Assembly (NCBI RefSeq): GCF_017744395.1
Contig: NZ_JAGIBI010000007.1
Span: forward strand, 62,001 to 126,000
Direction of reading: 5' to 3'
Source of the DNA: Herbaspirillum sp.
GTDB taxonomy: Bacteria; Pseudomonadota; Gammaproteobacteria; Burkholderiales; Burkholderiaceae_D
Length of the DNA: 64,000 bases
Below the pieces are notes generated by a model. It saw only the letters and a program-made list of their open reading frames with translations, did no database searches and was not told the DNA's origin. A program made the position numbers and the translations under genes. How positions within the stretch are numbered: position 1 is the stretch's first letter; each line of letters opens with the position of its first letter. Shown here in pieces: positions 33,943 through 44,762 of the stretch.

Positions 33943-34458
33943 ATGCAAAACCATTTCGACCTGTTCCAGTTGCAGCAACGCTTCGCCATCGACATGAAGG
34001 CGCTGGAGCAGGCGTACCACCGGGTGCAGGGCCAGGCCCATCCCGACAAGTTCGCGCACGCCAGCGACGCCGAGAAGCGCGTGGCGATGCAATGGGCCAC
34101 CCGCGCCAACGAGGCTTACCAGACCCTGAAAAGCCCGCTGCGCCGCGCGCGCTACCTGTGCGAGCTGAACGGCGTGGACCTGCAGACCGAATCCAACACC
34201 GCGATGGCGCCTGCCTTCCTGATGCAGCAGATGGAATGGCGCGAGACGCTGGACGATGCCAAGGCCGGCAAGGACATCGACGCGCTGGAGCAGTTGAACA
34301 GCGAGCTGCAGGCCGAGAAGAAGGCCGAGGTGGCGCGCATCGAAAAGCTGCTGGACGCCGGCGACTACGTCCAGGCGGCGCAGCTGGTGCGCCAGCTGAT
34401 GTTCCTCGACAAGTTCGGCGGCGAGATCGGCGACGCGTTCGCGCTGGTCGAAGGATAG
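33943..34458 (+). CDS. hscB: Fe-S co-chaperone HscB
   Basis: 171 residues. J-domain with HPD at residues 33-35 (GQAHPDKFAHAS) and a C-terminal three-helix domain that binds IscU (FLMQQMEWRETLDDA). Stimulates HscA ATPase. The start ATG lies only a few bases after the internal terminator, so its ribosome site (TTTTTCAGCC) is poor. Confidence 0.96.
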   Translation: MQNHFDLFQLQQRFAIDMKALEQAYHRVQGQAHPDKFAHASDAEKRVAMQWATRANEAYQTLKSPLRRARYLCELNGVDLQTESNTAMAPAFLMQQMEWRETLDDAKAGKDIDALEQLNSELQAEKKAEVARIEKLLDAGDYVQAAQLVRQLMFLDKFGGEIGDAFALVEG

Positions 34459-34466
34459 GCGACGAC

Positions 34467-35090
34467 ATGCCCGACATCTTCCTGTTCCTGCTGGCCGCGA
34501 TGACGCTGACCCTGGCGCCTGGGCCGGACAATATCTATGTGCTCACGCGCGGCATCGCGCAGGGCAGGAAGGCCGGCCTGGTGGCCGCCGCCGGTTTTTC
34601 ATCCGGACTGGTGTTCCATACCTTGCTGGCGGTGCTGGGTTTCGCCGCCGTGATCAAGGCCTACCCGCCGGCCTACCACGCGCTGCAATACGCGGGCGCG
34701 GCCTACCTGGCCTACCTCGGCTACCGCACGCTGCGTTCGGCCGCGGCCGGCATTTCGCTGGCTCAGGATGAGGGCGCGCCCGGCGTGCCGCTCAAGCGCA
34801 TCTACTGGCAAAGCGTGCTGGCCAATATGCTCAATCCCAAGGTCACGTTGTTCTTCATCGCCTTCCTGCCGCAGTTCGTACATCCCGAAGCCGGCCGTGT
34901 GCCGCTGCAGATGCTGCTGCTGGCGCTGGTGTTCATCGTCCAGGCCTTCATCATCTTCAGCGCCATCGCGCTGTTTTCCGGCGCGGTCGGCGCGTACTTC
35001 CGCCGCCGCGCATCCGCTTCCGTCCATCTGAACCGCCTTGCAGGCTGCGCTTTCATCGGCCTCGGCATCCGGATGGCCCTTCCCGAATAA
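34467..35090 (+). CDS. LysE/RhtB family amino acid exporter
   Basis: 207 residues from ATG 34467, eight bases after the hscB stop. Six membrane helices; family motif TLAPGPDNIYVLTRGIAQGRKAG at the start of helix 1-2 (contains GPDNI as in the RhtB group) and QSVLANMLNPKVTLFFIAFLPQFV in the middle. Exports an amino acid or analogue across the inner membrane. Its place between hscB and hscA is unusual; those two are adjacent in most proteobacteria. Possibly cysteine-related, but this is a guess from context. Confidence 0.92.
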   Translation: MPDIFLFLLAAMTLTLAPGPDNIYVLTRGIAQGRKAGLVAAAGFSSGLVFHTLLAVLGFAAVIKAYPPAYHALQYAGAAYLAYLGYRTLRSAAAGISLAQDEGAPGVPLKRIYWQSVLANMLNPKVTLFFIAFLPQFVHPEAGRVPLQMLLLALVFIVQAFIIFSAIALFSGAVGAYFRRRASASVHLNRLAGCAFIGLGIRMALPE

Positions 35091-35119
35091 TGCGTGAATA
35101 ACGAACCGATCTAATTCTT

Positions 35120-36985
<1,866 letters not shown>

Positions 36986-37017
36986 TCAAACTGAATTGAA
37001 CAGCTGAAAGTCATCCT

Positions 37018-37356
37018 ATGCCTCAGATCGTCATCCTCCCCCATCCGGTCCTGTGCCCCGAAGGCTCGGTGATCGACGCGCCGGCCGGCAAGACCCTGTG
37101 CGATGCGCTGCTCGACAGCGACATCGAGATCGAGCACGCCTGCGAAAAATCCTGCGCCTGTACCACTTGCCACGTGGTGATCCGCGAAGGCTTCGATACC
37201 CTCAATGATCCTTCAGACAAGGAAGAAGACTTGCTGGACATGGCCTGGGGCCTGGAAGCCAATTCGCGCCTGTCGTGCCAGGTGGTGCTGGGCGAGGACG
37301 ACCTGACCGTCGAAATCCCCAAGTACACGATCAACCACGCTTCCGAAAACCATTGA
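37018..37356 (+). CDS. fdx: [2Fe-2S] ferredoxin, Isc type
   Basis: 112 residues. Ligands Cys42, Cys48 and Cys51 in HACEKSCACTTCHV and a fourth in RLSCQVVLG near residue 87, the adrenodoxin-like spacing. Supplies electrons for cluster assembly. ATG 37018 is the only sensible start; 32 bp follow hscA. Confidence 0.97.
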   Translation: MPQIVILPHPVLCPEGSVIDAPAGKTLCDALLDSDIEIEHACEKSCACTTCHVVIREGFDTLNDPSDKEEDLLDMAWGLEANSRLSCQVVLGEDDLTVEIPKYTINHASENH

Positions 37357-37372
37357 TCCGGGGGAACCGAAC

Positions 37373-37567
37373 ATGAAATGGATAGACACCCAGCAGATCG
37401 CCGAGGAGCTGTATGACAAGTTTCCGGACATCGACCCCAAGACCATCCGCTTCACCGACCTGTACCGCTGGGTGATGGAGCTCGACGGTTTCGATGACGA
37501 TCCCAAGCACGTGGGCGAGCGCATCCTGGAGGCGATCCAGGCCGCGTGGATCGAAGAGGCTGAGTAA
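37373..37567 (+). CDS. iscX: Fe-S assembly protein IscX
   Basis: 64 residues, the full family length. WIDTQQIAEELYDKFPDIDP and RFTDLYRWVMEL with many acidic residues. Binds IscS and iron and modulates cluster assembly. Last gene of the operon, followed by a bidirectional terminator. Confidence 0.96.
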   Translation: MKWIDTQQIAEELYDKFPDIDPKTIRFTDLYRWVMELDGFDDDPKHVGERILEAIQAAWIEEAE

Positions 37568-37584
37568 GCTTCGACAGCTTGCAG

Positions 37585-37623
37585 AAAAAATGCCGTTCAG
37601 TGAGATGCTGAACGGCATTTTTC
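37585..37623. terminator. Bidirectional terminator after the isc operon
   Basis: A-run, TGCCGTTCAG (37591-37600), 7-nt loop, CTGAACGGCA (37608-37617), T-run. It also serves the convergent DUF1501 gene. Confidence 0.93.
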
Positions 37624-37646
37624 TTTTGGAGCACGCCCGTCGATAG

Positions 37647-38969
37647 TCAAATGAACAAATCCGGCACCCCATGCCCGCCGGCCGCATATTGCGGGAAGAT
37701 CTTTTCCAGCTCCTGGTCCCTGATGCGCATATGCCGTTCCGCCACCGAGGACAGCACCGCGCGGAAATCGGTAGTGATCGCCAGGTCCCGCCCTTCGTTC
37801 AGGGCCGCCTGGTTCAAGCCCGGCCATTGCCCGTAGATCCTGCCGCCGCGCAGGTTGCCGCCCAGCAGCCACATGGCGTTGCCGTGGCCGTGGTCGGTGC
37901 CGCCGTTGCCGTTCTCGCGGAAGGTGCGGCCGAATTCCGAGACCGCCACGATCACCGTGTCGTTGAAGGCCGGCCCCAGTTCGCGCGCCAGCGTCGCCAG
38001 CCCGGTGGCCAGCGGTCCCAGCCGTCCGGCCAACTGGCCGGCGCCGTTGCCCTGGTTGGTGTGCGTGTCCCAGCCGCCCACCGCCAGGAACGACAGGCGG
38101 ATGCGCGGGTCCTTGCGCATCAGGCGGCCCAGGCGCGCGGTATCGAGCGACAGGCCGTTGGGCAGCGGCGCGCCGTTGTTGGCCATCTGCTGTTCATCGC
38201 TGTTGATTTCGGCCATCAGTTCGCGGCGCGCGGCGATGCCGTCGCGGTAGGCCTTGGCGATCGGATCGTCGCCGCCGTACAGCGGCGTGAAGGCCTGGAT
38301 CATGCGCGGCTGGTCGATCAGGCCGGGGCGGGCGGCGGCGCGGCCGGTCTGCAGGTTGGCCACGACGTTCCTGCCGCTCAGGATGCGCGGCGTGGCGTCG
38401 CCCACGGAGAGCGCCTGCAACGGCGATTCGGACGGCGGCAGGTAGCCCATCAGGCGGTTCATCCAGCCGTCGCGCGTGTTGTGCTGGCCCGGGGTGCCGG
38501 TTTCCATGTAGTCCTGCGCTTCGAAATGCGAGCGCGAGGCGTCCGGCGAGCCGGATGCGTGGACGAAGGCCAACTGGCCGCTTTCCCAGTAAGGCATCAG
38601 CGGCTGCAGCGCCGGATGCAGGCCGAAGTAGCCGGTCAGGTCGATGGCGCCGTTGGCCTGGCCGGGACGTGCCACGGCAATGGTCGGGCGCGCCCGGTAG
38701 TACTCGGGCTCGCCGTGCGGCACCACCACGTTCAGGCCGTCGACGGCGCCGCGCAGGAATACCACCACCATGCGCGGCGCGCCGTCGCCATCGGCATGCG
38801 CGCGCGGCCTGGGCGAGCCGTAGGCCAGCTTGGCCGGGGTAGCGGCGGCGGCCCGGTGGATGGTCTTGTCGCCGGTGGGCACCACGGCGCAGCCGGACAA
38901 GCCGACCGGCACCAGGATGGCGCCGCTGCCTGCGGCGCCGAGATAGCGGATGAAGTCGCGGCGGTTCAT
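37647..38969 (-). CDS. DUF1501 family protein, Tat-exported
   Basis: 440 residues. Twin-arginine signal MNRRDFIRYLGAAGSGAILV with a Cys near residue 27 (LSGCAV), which could also be a lipobox. Sulfatase/alkaline-phosphatase-like fold parts: VVVFLRGAVDGLNVVVPHG, RSHFEAQDYMETG, GWMNRL, VGGWDTHTNQG, VSEFGRTFREN, GTDHGHGNAMWLLGG. Function of the family is not established. It lies 23 bp after the DUF1800 gene, its constant partner in many genomes. Confidence 0.92.
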   Translation of the reverse strand: MNRRDFIRYLGAAGSGAILVPVGLSGCAVVPTGDKTIHRAAAATPAKLAYGSPRPRAHADGDGAPRMVVVFLRGAVDGLNVVVPHGEPEYYRARPTIAVARPGQANGAIDLTGYFGLHPALQPLMPYWESGQLAFVHASGSPDASRSHFEAQDYMETGTPGQHNTRDGWMNRLMGYLPPSESPLQALSVGDATPRILSGRNVVANLQTGRAAARPGLIDQPRMIQAFTPLYGGDDPIAKAYRDGIAARRELMAEINSDEQQMANNGAPLPNGLSLDTARLGRLMRKDPRIRLSFLAVGGWDTHTNQGNGAGQLAGRLGPLATGLATLARELGPAFNDTVIVAVSEFGRTFRENGNGGTDHGHGNAMWLLGGNLRGGRIYGQWPGLNQAALNEGRDLAITTDFRAVLSSVAERHMRIRDQELEKIFPQYAAGGHGVPDLFI

Positions 38970-38992
38970 GTCGGTCCTTGGCGTGGGAGTGT

Positions 38993-40543
38993 TCAGCGTT
39001 TCATGAAATCCGGGCTGCCCAGGATCAGGCCGGCCTGCAGGTTGCCGGGCGCGCCGGCGATCCTGGCCGCGTTGTCCGGCGTGATGGCCGGGCCCAGCGT
39101 GGCCAGCAATTGCTGCGGATCGGCCGGGCGCGCGTCGGCATTGGACGGCGGCGGCGCGCCCTCGGCGCGGGCGATCGGCGACTTGCCGCCGGCCAGGCCG
39201 CCGGCGAAGTTGATCCGGCGCAGCAGCGCATCGGGATTGAGCCAGGCTTCCTGGGAGTACTTGTAGCCCTCGGGCGTGAGCCAGCCGTACAGCGGCATGC
39301 CGAACTGGCCCAATGCGCCGTTGACCGCCTTGCCGTTCACCACCGGCGTGGCGGTGGCGCGCAGCGCGGAGACCACGAACTGGTAGGGCGTCTTGAACTG
39401 CGTTTGGTAATTGGCGCGCGACCAGAACTGCGGGCTGTCGAACAAGGTTTGCAGCACCGCGCGGATGTCGCCGCGGGTGGCCAGGAATTTTTGCGACAGT
39501 TGCCGCACCAGCGCCGGATCGGGTTTATCGGCGACGAAATACTGGACCAGCTGGGTACAGATGAAACGCGCCGTCGACGGATGGTTGGCCAGGATGTCCA
39601 GCGCCGCTTCACCCTCCTGGTAGCCGCTGGCGCCGGCGAGCGGCCTGCCGAGGAACACCTTGGGCGCGGCATCGTGGCGGCGGGCGTCGAAGGAGAAGGG
39701 GGCGGCGCCGCCTTTCATGGCGTTGACGTCGATGGTCCAGCCCGACAGGATGCGCGCCAGGGCGACGACGTCGGCTTGCTGGTAGCCGCCGTCCACGCCC
39801 AGCGTATGCAGCTCCATCAGTTCGCGCGCGTAGTTTTCGTTGAGGCCCTTGACGCGGCCGCGCGCGCCCGGCGTGCCGGCGCCGCTGGAAAGCCAGTTGT
39901 CGATGTAGTACAGCATCGCCGGATGGTGGGCGACCGCGCCCAGCAGGTCGCGGAAATTGCCCAGCGCGTACGGGCGGATGGCGTTCTTCTCATAGTCGCC
40001 GACCCAGTAGCGCACCCATTCCTTGCCTTCGAAGACATTGAAGTGGTTGGCCCAGAATTCGGTCATCACTTCCTGCAGCTGGCGCGGGCTTTCGGTGGCC
40101 TGCAGCAGCCGCGCCTGGTGGAATTGCGGCGTCAGCTCGCGCGCGGCGCGCTGGCGGGCGGCTTGTTTTTCCTCATTCGAGGCATTCTTGTCGAACGAGG
40201 GCGGGCCGTAGTCGACGAACAATTGCGCCGGCGTCATCTGCAGGCCCGGCAGCGCATCCAGGCGGGTTTGCAGGTCGGGCGGCAGGGGGATGCGTTCGGG
40301 GTGCAGTTGCTGGTCGATGTAGCGTTTGACGCCCATTTTCTCGACCTGCTCCAGGTCGCCGGGGCGCGGGCCGTAGGCCAACCGGTCCAGCACATGCAGG
40401 GCACGCTCCTGCGGCGACAGGTCGGCGCCGACGGCCGATGCCGCGCAGCATGCGAGCAGGAGCAGCAGGCATTGCCGGCGCAGGAGAGCCGGCAGCGTGG
40501 CCGGGGGAATCGCTTGGCAAGACGGACGCAGGAACGGGCGCAT
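38993..40543 (-). CDS. DUF1800 family protein, secreted
   Basis: 516 residues. Signal peptide in the first about 40 residues (LLRRQCLLLLLACCAASAVGA). Family features: ALHVLDRLAYGPRPGDLEQV, MTEFWANHFNVFEGK, NYARELMELHTLGVDGGY, the late SPDFMKR. Probably periplasmic and acting with the DUF1501 protein; role unknown. The start is the ATG at 40543. Confidence 0.9.
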   Translation of the reverse strand: MRPFLRPSCQAIPPATLPALLRRQCLLLLLACCAASAVGADLSPQERALHVLDRLAYGPRPGDLEQVEKMGVKRYIDQQLHPERIPLPPDLQTRLDALPGLQMTPAQLFVDYGPPSFDKNASNEEKQAARQRAARELTPQFHQARLLQATESPRQLQEVMTEFWANHFNVFEGKEWVRYWVGDYEKNAIRPYALGNFRDLLGAVAHHPAMLYYIDNWLSSGAGTPGARGRVKGLNENYARELMELHTLGVDGGYQQADVVALARILSGWTIDVNAMKGGAAPFSFDARRHDAAPKVFLGRPLAGASGYQEGEAALDILANHPSTARFICTQLVQYFVADKPDPALVRQLSQKFLATRGDIRAVLQTLFDSPQFWSRANYQTQFKTPYQFVVSALRATATPVVNGKAVNGALGQFGMPLYGWLTPEGYKYSQEAWLNPDALLRRINFAGGLAGGKSPIARAEGAPPPSNADARPADPQQLLATLGPAITPDNAARIAGAPGNLQAGLILGSPDFMKR

Positions 40544-40580
40544 GAACGGGCCTCGACGTTGATGTTGGCTGCCGACAATG

Positions 40581-40609
40581 TCCCGGCCCGCAACGATGGC
40601 GGGCCGGGA
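40581..40609. terminator. GC-rich hairpin between fimbrial and DUF1800 operons
   Basis: TCCCGGCCCGC (40581-40591) and GCGGGCCGGGA (40599-40609), 11-bp perfect stem, 7-nt loop, no T-run. It lies downstream of the last fimbrial gene and within the DUF1800 leader. Confidence 0.5.
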
Positions 40610-40666
40610 GATGGGGGGACACGTCCTATAACGCCGCTGTGCGGATTAGGTTGGCAGGATGGGAGA

Positions 40667-40684
40667 GCGTTACACGGCGTTACA
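40667..40684. promoter_or_regulatory. Tandem GCGTTACA repeats, 10-bp period
   Basis: GCGTTACA-CG-GCGTTACA, two direct repeats one helical turn apart, about 125 bp before the DUF1800 start. This layout is typical of OmpR/PhoB-family operators; the regulator is unknown. Confidence 0.45.
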
Positions 40685-40725
40685 AAGCCCCTGGCCGTTG
40701 TCAGGCTGGAGGAATTGCCGTTGTA

Positions 40726-41298
40726 TCAATGTTCGAACAGCTCGAAGTTGCCCGCGCCGCGGAAGACGGTGAGGTCGTTGACGCGGCTGCCGGTGGTGGA
40801 GATGACGGCATCGATGTCGACTTGCAATTGCAGCGAGCTGCCTTTGACCGGCACGTCGTTGAGGATCGGCACGGCGCCGGTATCGGGCCGCAGTATCACG
40901 CTTTCGGCCTGGGTTTCCGGTTGCTGGCCCGGCACCATGACGCTGCCCAGCCCGACCACATGGCCGTCCAGCCTGGCATTGAGCACGCGCAGCGTGAAGG
41001 CGCCGCCATTGCCCAGCCGATAAGTGTCGGCATTGTCGGCGGCGCCGTGGAAGAACAGCGTCATCAGCGTCGGCACCTTGCAGGTGGCGAAGAGCGTGAC
41101 GCTTTGCCGTCCCAGGCTCATCGCCAGCGGCGAGACCTGCTTTTTCAGCAGTTCCGCGCGCGTGGTGGAGCCATAGTCCACGGCGGGGTTGCTGATCTGC
41201 ATCTGGCAGTTGTCGGCGCCGTCGGCACGGGCCGGCGCCGCCGTCAGCGACGCGGCCGCCAGCAGGGCCAGGGCAAGGACGAAGTCAGGCCGGCGCAT
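40726..41298 (-). CDS. Fimbrial minor subunit or tip protein
   Basis: 190 residues with signal peptide MRRPDFVLALALLAAASLTAAPARA. The mature part is a pilin-like immunoglobulin-type strand protein: a Cys near the start (DNCQMQI), DYGSTTRAEL, a second Cys in FATCKVP, and a final NDLTVFRGAGNFELFEH strand that could be the chaperone-binding segment. Resembles DUF1120 proteins upstream. Overlaps the usher stop by 14 bp and is last in the operon, where tip subunits or adhesins often lie. Confidence 0.72.
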   Translation of the reverse strand: MRRPDFVLALALLAAASLTAAPARADGADNCQMQISNPAVDYGSTTRAELLKKQVSPLAMSLGRQSVTLFATCKVPTLMTLFFHGAADNADTYRLGNGGAFTLRVLNARLDGHVVGLGSVMVPGQQPETQAESVILRPDTGAVPILNDVPVKGSSLQLQVDIDAVISTTGSRVNDLTVFRGAGNFELFEH

Positions 41299-43876
41299 GG
41301 GAGATTCCTTTCGATTGCGCGTGCATGTCGGGCCGGCATACCGCGTCGGCCGTCTCGTAGAACATATTGGGATCGGGGGCGGAGGGCAAGCTGTATTGCA
41401 GCACGCAGCTCTTCTCGTCCGGCAGGATGACGCGCAGGGCGCCGGCCGGCACGCCGTTGAGCAGGAATAGCTGGCCGTCGTCGACCACGGTGGTCACGAA
41501 CTGGTTGTCGGCGTCGAGCACGAATGCGCCCTTGGGCAAGGCCAGGCCATCCGGCGATTTGGCGTTGAGCAGGATGCGCCGGACCTTGAGCACATCGAAG
41601 TCGACATGGCTGACCGAACCGCGGCCGGGATCGAGCACTTTCAGCCCGTTCTTGATGTCGATGTTGCGGGGCAGGCTCTTGGTGGCGATTTCCAGGCGGG
41701 TGCTGGCGTAGGGCGGCAATTGGGAGATCACGGCCTGGCCTTTCCAGTCGGTCCAGACCGGGCCGTAGGGGGTGCCGACCTTCACGCCGGACACATCGCC
41801 CACGCGCAGGATGCCGAAGGTGTCCTGCACCGCGTAGGGCGAGAACGTCAAGCCGCCCTGGTGCAGCACCATGCCGCCGCGCAGTCCGCCGTTGTAGGCC
41901 GTATTGCCCGACCCGTAACGCGCGTAGCCGAGATTGGCCTGCGCATAGCGCGGCAGCATTGCGAACTGGGTGGACAGGTCGTTGTCGCCGGTCTGCTGGT
42001 TGCGTTCGGCGGTGACGGTGTAGTTCACATAGTCATTGAAGCGTTCGTTGTACGAGGCCCCCAGGCGTTGGTAGCCGCCGCTGTTGTTGACGTAGCTGCG
42101 CACGCTGCGCTTGCCCAGCGGGATGCTGACGGTGAGGTAGAAGGTATTGGCGTTGCCTCCCAGCGTGCCGGTGCCGCCCATCTGGTGTTCGATATTCAGG
42201 TTGACGCTGACGTTGTCGAAGCTGCGCCCCCAGGAAGCCATGACGCGCTGGGTGCTTTGCCCGTAGAACAAGGTGGCCCGGGAGTACGAGAGATGGAAGC
42301 CGCCCAGCAGCGTATTGCTCCAGTTGAGCGAAGCCGTGTATTGGCCGCGGTAGCGCGCGTACTGCGTCGTCGGCGCCTGGCCCGGCGTGAGCAGCAGTTG
42401 CTCGGCCAGTTCGCTGCGCTGGTCGATGACGGTATCGTTGAGGTCGCGGTAGCCCAGGGTGTGCTGGGTGGTGGACAAGCCCAGGGACGTGCTTGCCGTC
42501 AGGATGCTGTTGGTGGCGAGCGTGAACTGGGTGCCGCGTTCGCCCTCGCCGGAGGCATGCGAGAAGCGCTGCTGGAAGCTCAGGTTATGGCCGCCGATCT
42601 GGGTATTGCCGCCCCAGCTTGCCGCCTGGTAGCCGGTGGCGCCCATCAGGCCGGCGTTGAGCGTGCTGTTGCGGCCCAGCGGCCAGCCGCCGCTGGCGGT
42701 GGCGAGCCAGGGTTGCCTGCCGGTGGCGTTGCCCAGCGAACGCAGCTTGCCCAGCGCGAAGGAATAGCCGCGCTGCATGCCCAGGTTGCCGCCGTGCAGC
42801 GATGCCGCAGGCACCGTGAAGCGGCGCTGCGCGCCATTGGCTTCGATCACCGTGACATCCAGGTCTGTGGTGCCGTTGAGCAGCGGCAGGTCGGCCAGCG
42901 CGAAGGGGCCGCTGGGCACCACCGTGGAATAGATCAGGGCATTGTTCTGGCGCACTTCGATGCGCGCCTGGGTCTGGGCGATGCCTTCCACCATCACGTT
43001 GTTGAGCGAGCTGGAGGACAGGGCGGTTTCCGGCACGATCTGCAGCCCGGTGATGGGGCCGGCGGCGAAGGGGCTGTTGAGGATGTTGATCTGGCCGCCC
43101 TGGAAGATCGACTTGTAGCCGACCAGCGTGCGTTGCGCATAAGCGTACAGGTGCTGGCGCTGCGAAGTGCGGTCTTGTTCCGAATACATGCTGCGCCCGC
43201 GCACGATCCAGTCGCGCGTGTTGAATCCGTATTCGAGATTGGCGCCGAGGAAACTGCTGGAGCTGTTGCCGAACTGGCTGCGCGAAGCGATCACGTCATA
43301 GTTGAGCAGGGCCGCGCTGCCGCCGGTGGCGAAGCCGGAGAAGTCGCTTTCGTTGGGACGCAGCGCATCGGTCGGCACGACCAGCGCGACTTCTTCCTTG
43401 CCCGGCCGCAGTTCGATCCCGGTCTGCGGATAGGCGCCTTTGAAGTCATGGCATTGCGCGCTTGCCGGCAGCGTTTTTTCGGGCGTCTTCAGGCCTCCCT
43501 TGTCGAGCAGGTTCTGGTCGAAACAGAGTTCGCCCTTGTCGTCGAAGCGCGCATCGATGCGTCCGCGCTGCTGCCCGTTGACGAACAGGGTGACGATGTT
43601 GATGCCGGGGCGGAAGCGGGCGGCGTCCTTGAAGTATTCGGCGATTTGCGGATCGATGCCGCGCTCGCGCAGCATGTCCAGGTCGAACCCCGCCGGCAGT
43701 TGCGCCCAGGCCGGGAGCGCCGCGGCCAGGCCGCCGCCAAGGGCGAGCAAGCGATGGCGGCGCCGTGAAAGGGCCGCCGGAATTTCACCGATGGGAAGAG
43801 GCGGCGCGACCATGGCGCCGGTATGCCGTTGCCGCGTACCGGAAGAAGACAGGCCGTCGTTGTCCGCGGTCGCCAC
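41285..43876 (-). CDS. Fimbrial outer membrane usher
   Basis: 863 residues from GTG 43876, which lies 10 bp beyond the chaperone stop; ATG 43813 would give 842 residues and a shorter lead to the signal sequence RRRHRLLALGGGLAAALPAWA. PapC/FimD pattern: an N-terminal domain INIVTLFVNGQQRGRIDARF, a 24-stranded barrel region with SRATLFYGQSTQRVM and NTRDWIVRGRS parts, plug, and C-terminal domains (about 730-863) ending with a CxC-like CVLQYSLPS and CRPD. Secretes and assembles subunits on the outer membrane. Start remains uncertain. Confidence 0.92.
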   Translation of the reverse strand: MATADNDGLSSSGTRQRHTGAMVAPPLPIGEIPAALSRRRHRLLALGGGLAAALPAWAQLPAGFDLDMLRERGIDPQIAEYFKDAARFRPGINIVTLFVNGQQRGRIDARFDDKGELCFDQNLLDKGGLKTPEKTLPASAQCHDFKGAYPQTGIELRPGKEEVALVVPTDALRPNESDFSGFATGGSAALLNYDVIASRSQFGNSSSSFLGANLEYGFNTRDWIVRGRSMYSEQDRTSQRQHLYAYAQRTLVGYKSIFQGGQINILNSPFAAGPITGLQIVPETALSSSSLNNVMVEGIAQTQARIEVRQNNALIYSTVVPSGPFALADLPLLNGTTDLDVTVIEANGAQRRFTVPAASLHGGNLGMQRGYSFALGKLRSLGNATGRQPWLATASGGWPLGRNSTLNAGLMGATGYQAASWGGNTQIGGHNLSFQQRFSHASGEGERGTQFTLATNSILTASTSLGLSTTQHTLGYRDLNDTVIDQRSELAEQLLLTPGQAPTTQYARYRGQYTASLNWSNTLLGGFHLSYSRATLFYGQSTQRVMASWGRSFDNVSVNLNIEHQMGGTGTLGGNANTFYLTVSIPLGKRSVRSYVNNSGGYQRLGASYNERFNDYVNYTVTAERNQQTGDNDLSTQFAMLPRYAQANLGYARYGSGNTAYNGGLRGGMVLHQGGLTFSPYAVQDTFGILRVGDVSGVKVGTPYGPVWTDWKGQAVISQLPPYASTRLEIATKSLPRNIDIKNGLKVLDPGRGSVSHVDFDVLKVRRILLNAKSPDGLALPKGAFVLDADNQFVTTVVDDGQLFLLNGVPAGALRVILPDEKSCVLQYSLPSAPDPNMFYETADAVCRPDMHAQSKGISHAPA

Positions 43877-43886
43877 CCGTCAGGGC

Positions 43887-44621
43887 TCAGGGTTTGCCCA
43901 GCGGAGCGTCGAAATGGTCGACCGAGAAACCGTACACCGTCGCCGGCGCGATGCGGACCGCGGTGGTGCCGGCCGGATTGCCCTGGATCGGCGCGCTCAA
44001 TTGTTCGCCCGGCAGGATGTAGGTGCGGCTCATGTCGACTTCGGTCATCGATGGCAGCAGCGCCAGCGCCTGGGCGAAGCGCACCACATAGGCGCTGTCG
44101 TTTTTCATCACCAGCGAGTCGCCGTTGATGGACCAGGTCAGCAGTTTCCAGGGTTCGCGGTTCAGGGGCAGGTTCTTGGGATGGATGATCAGTGGCAGGT
44201 TCTGGCGCACGTTCATGGTCACCTTGACGCCGCCGTCGGGACCCTTCTGGGGAATGCCCTCGAACGTCACGCGCTTGAGGCGCTGGGTCTTGAGCGGCTC
44301 CTTCAATTGCAGGATGAAGCGCACCAGTTGCGTCTGGTCCGGTTCCACGCGCGCCACCGGCGGCGAGACCACCAGCAGCGCCTCCTTGTCTTCCGGCAGG
44401 TTCTGGATGGAGGTGTAGAGCAGGGTGGCGGCCGCGTCGGTATTCTTGACGTTCATGCTGGCTTCGCCATCGGCCTCGTTGACGATCACGACCGATGTTT
44501 CCGGCAGCATGCCGCTGGCGCGGGCGGCCGGCGCTGCGGCGCAGGCCAGTGCCAGCAGCGCCAGGCAGGCCATGCCGCGCGTTTGGAAAACCGGTTTTTG
44601 TTGCATGGTGAAAGCGGCCAT
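43887..44621 (-). CDS. Periplasmic fimbrial chaperone
   Basis: 244 residues from ATG 44621 with GGGGGG seven bases before it. Signal peptide to about residue 30 (ALLALACAAAPAARA). PapD-like: an N-terminal Ig domain with SVVIVNEADGEASMNVKN, the conserved VSPPVARVEPDQTQLVRFI strand, and a C-terminal domain; basic residues for subunit C-terminus binding are present. Escorts pilin subunits to the usher. Confidence 0.92.
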   Translation of the reverse strand: MAAFTMQQKPVFQTRGMACLALLALACAAAPAARASGMLPETSVVIVNEADGEASMNVKNTDAAATLLYTSIQNLPEDKEALLVVSPPVARVEPDQTQLVRFILQLKEPLKTQRLKRVTFEGIPQKGPDGGVKVTMNVRQNLPLIIHPKNLPLNREPWKLLTWSINGDSLVMKNDSAYVVRFAQALALLPSMTEVDMSRTYILPGEQLSAPIQGNPAGTTAVRIAPATVYGFSVDHFDAPLGKP

Positions 44622-44762
44622 CTTGTTTCCCCCCGGAACGAAGTTTTGCCTTCGATCATCGCCCATATGCGGCGATGGCAAGCGAGGGAAAAACAGGCGG
44701 TTTATGCCTCTTTTTCAGTTGTTTTGGCCGTTTTTCCGGAGCGAAGGAGGGGGGGCAGGTTC

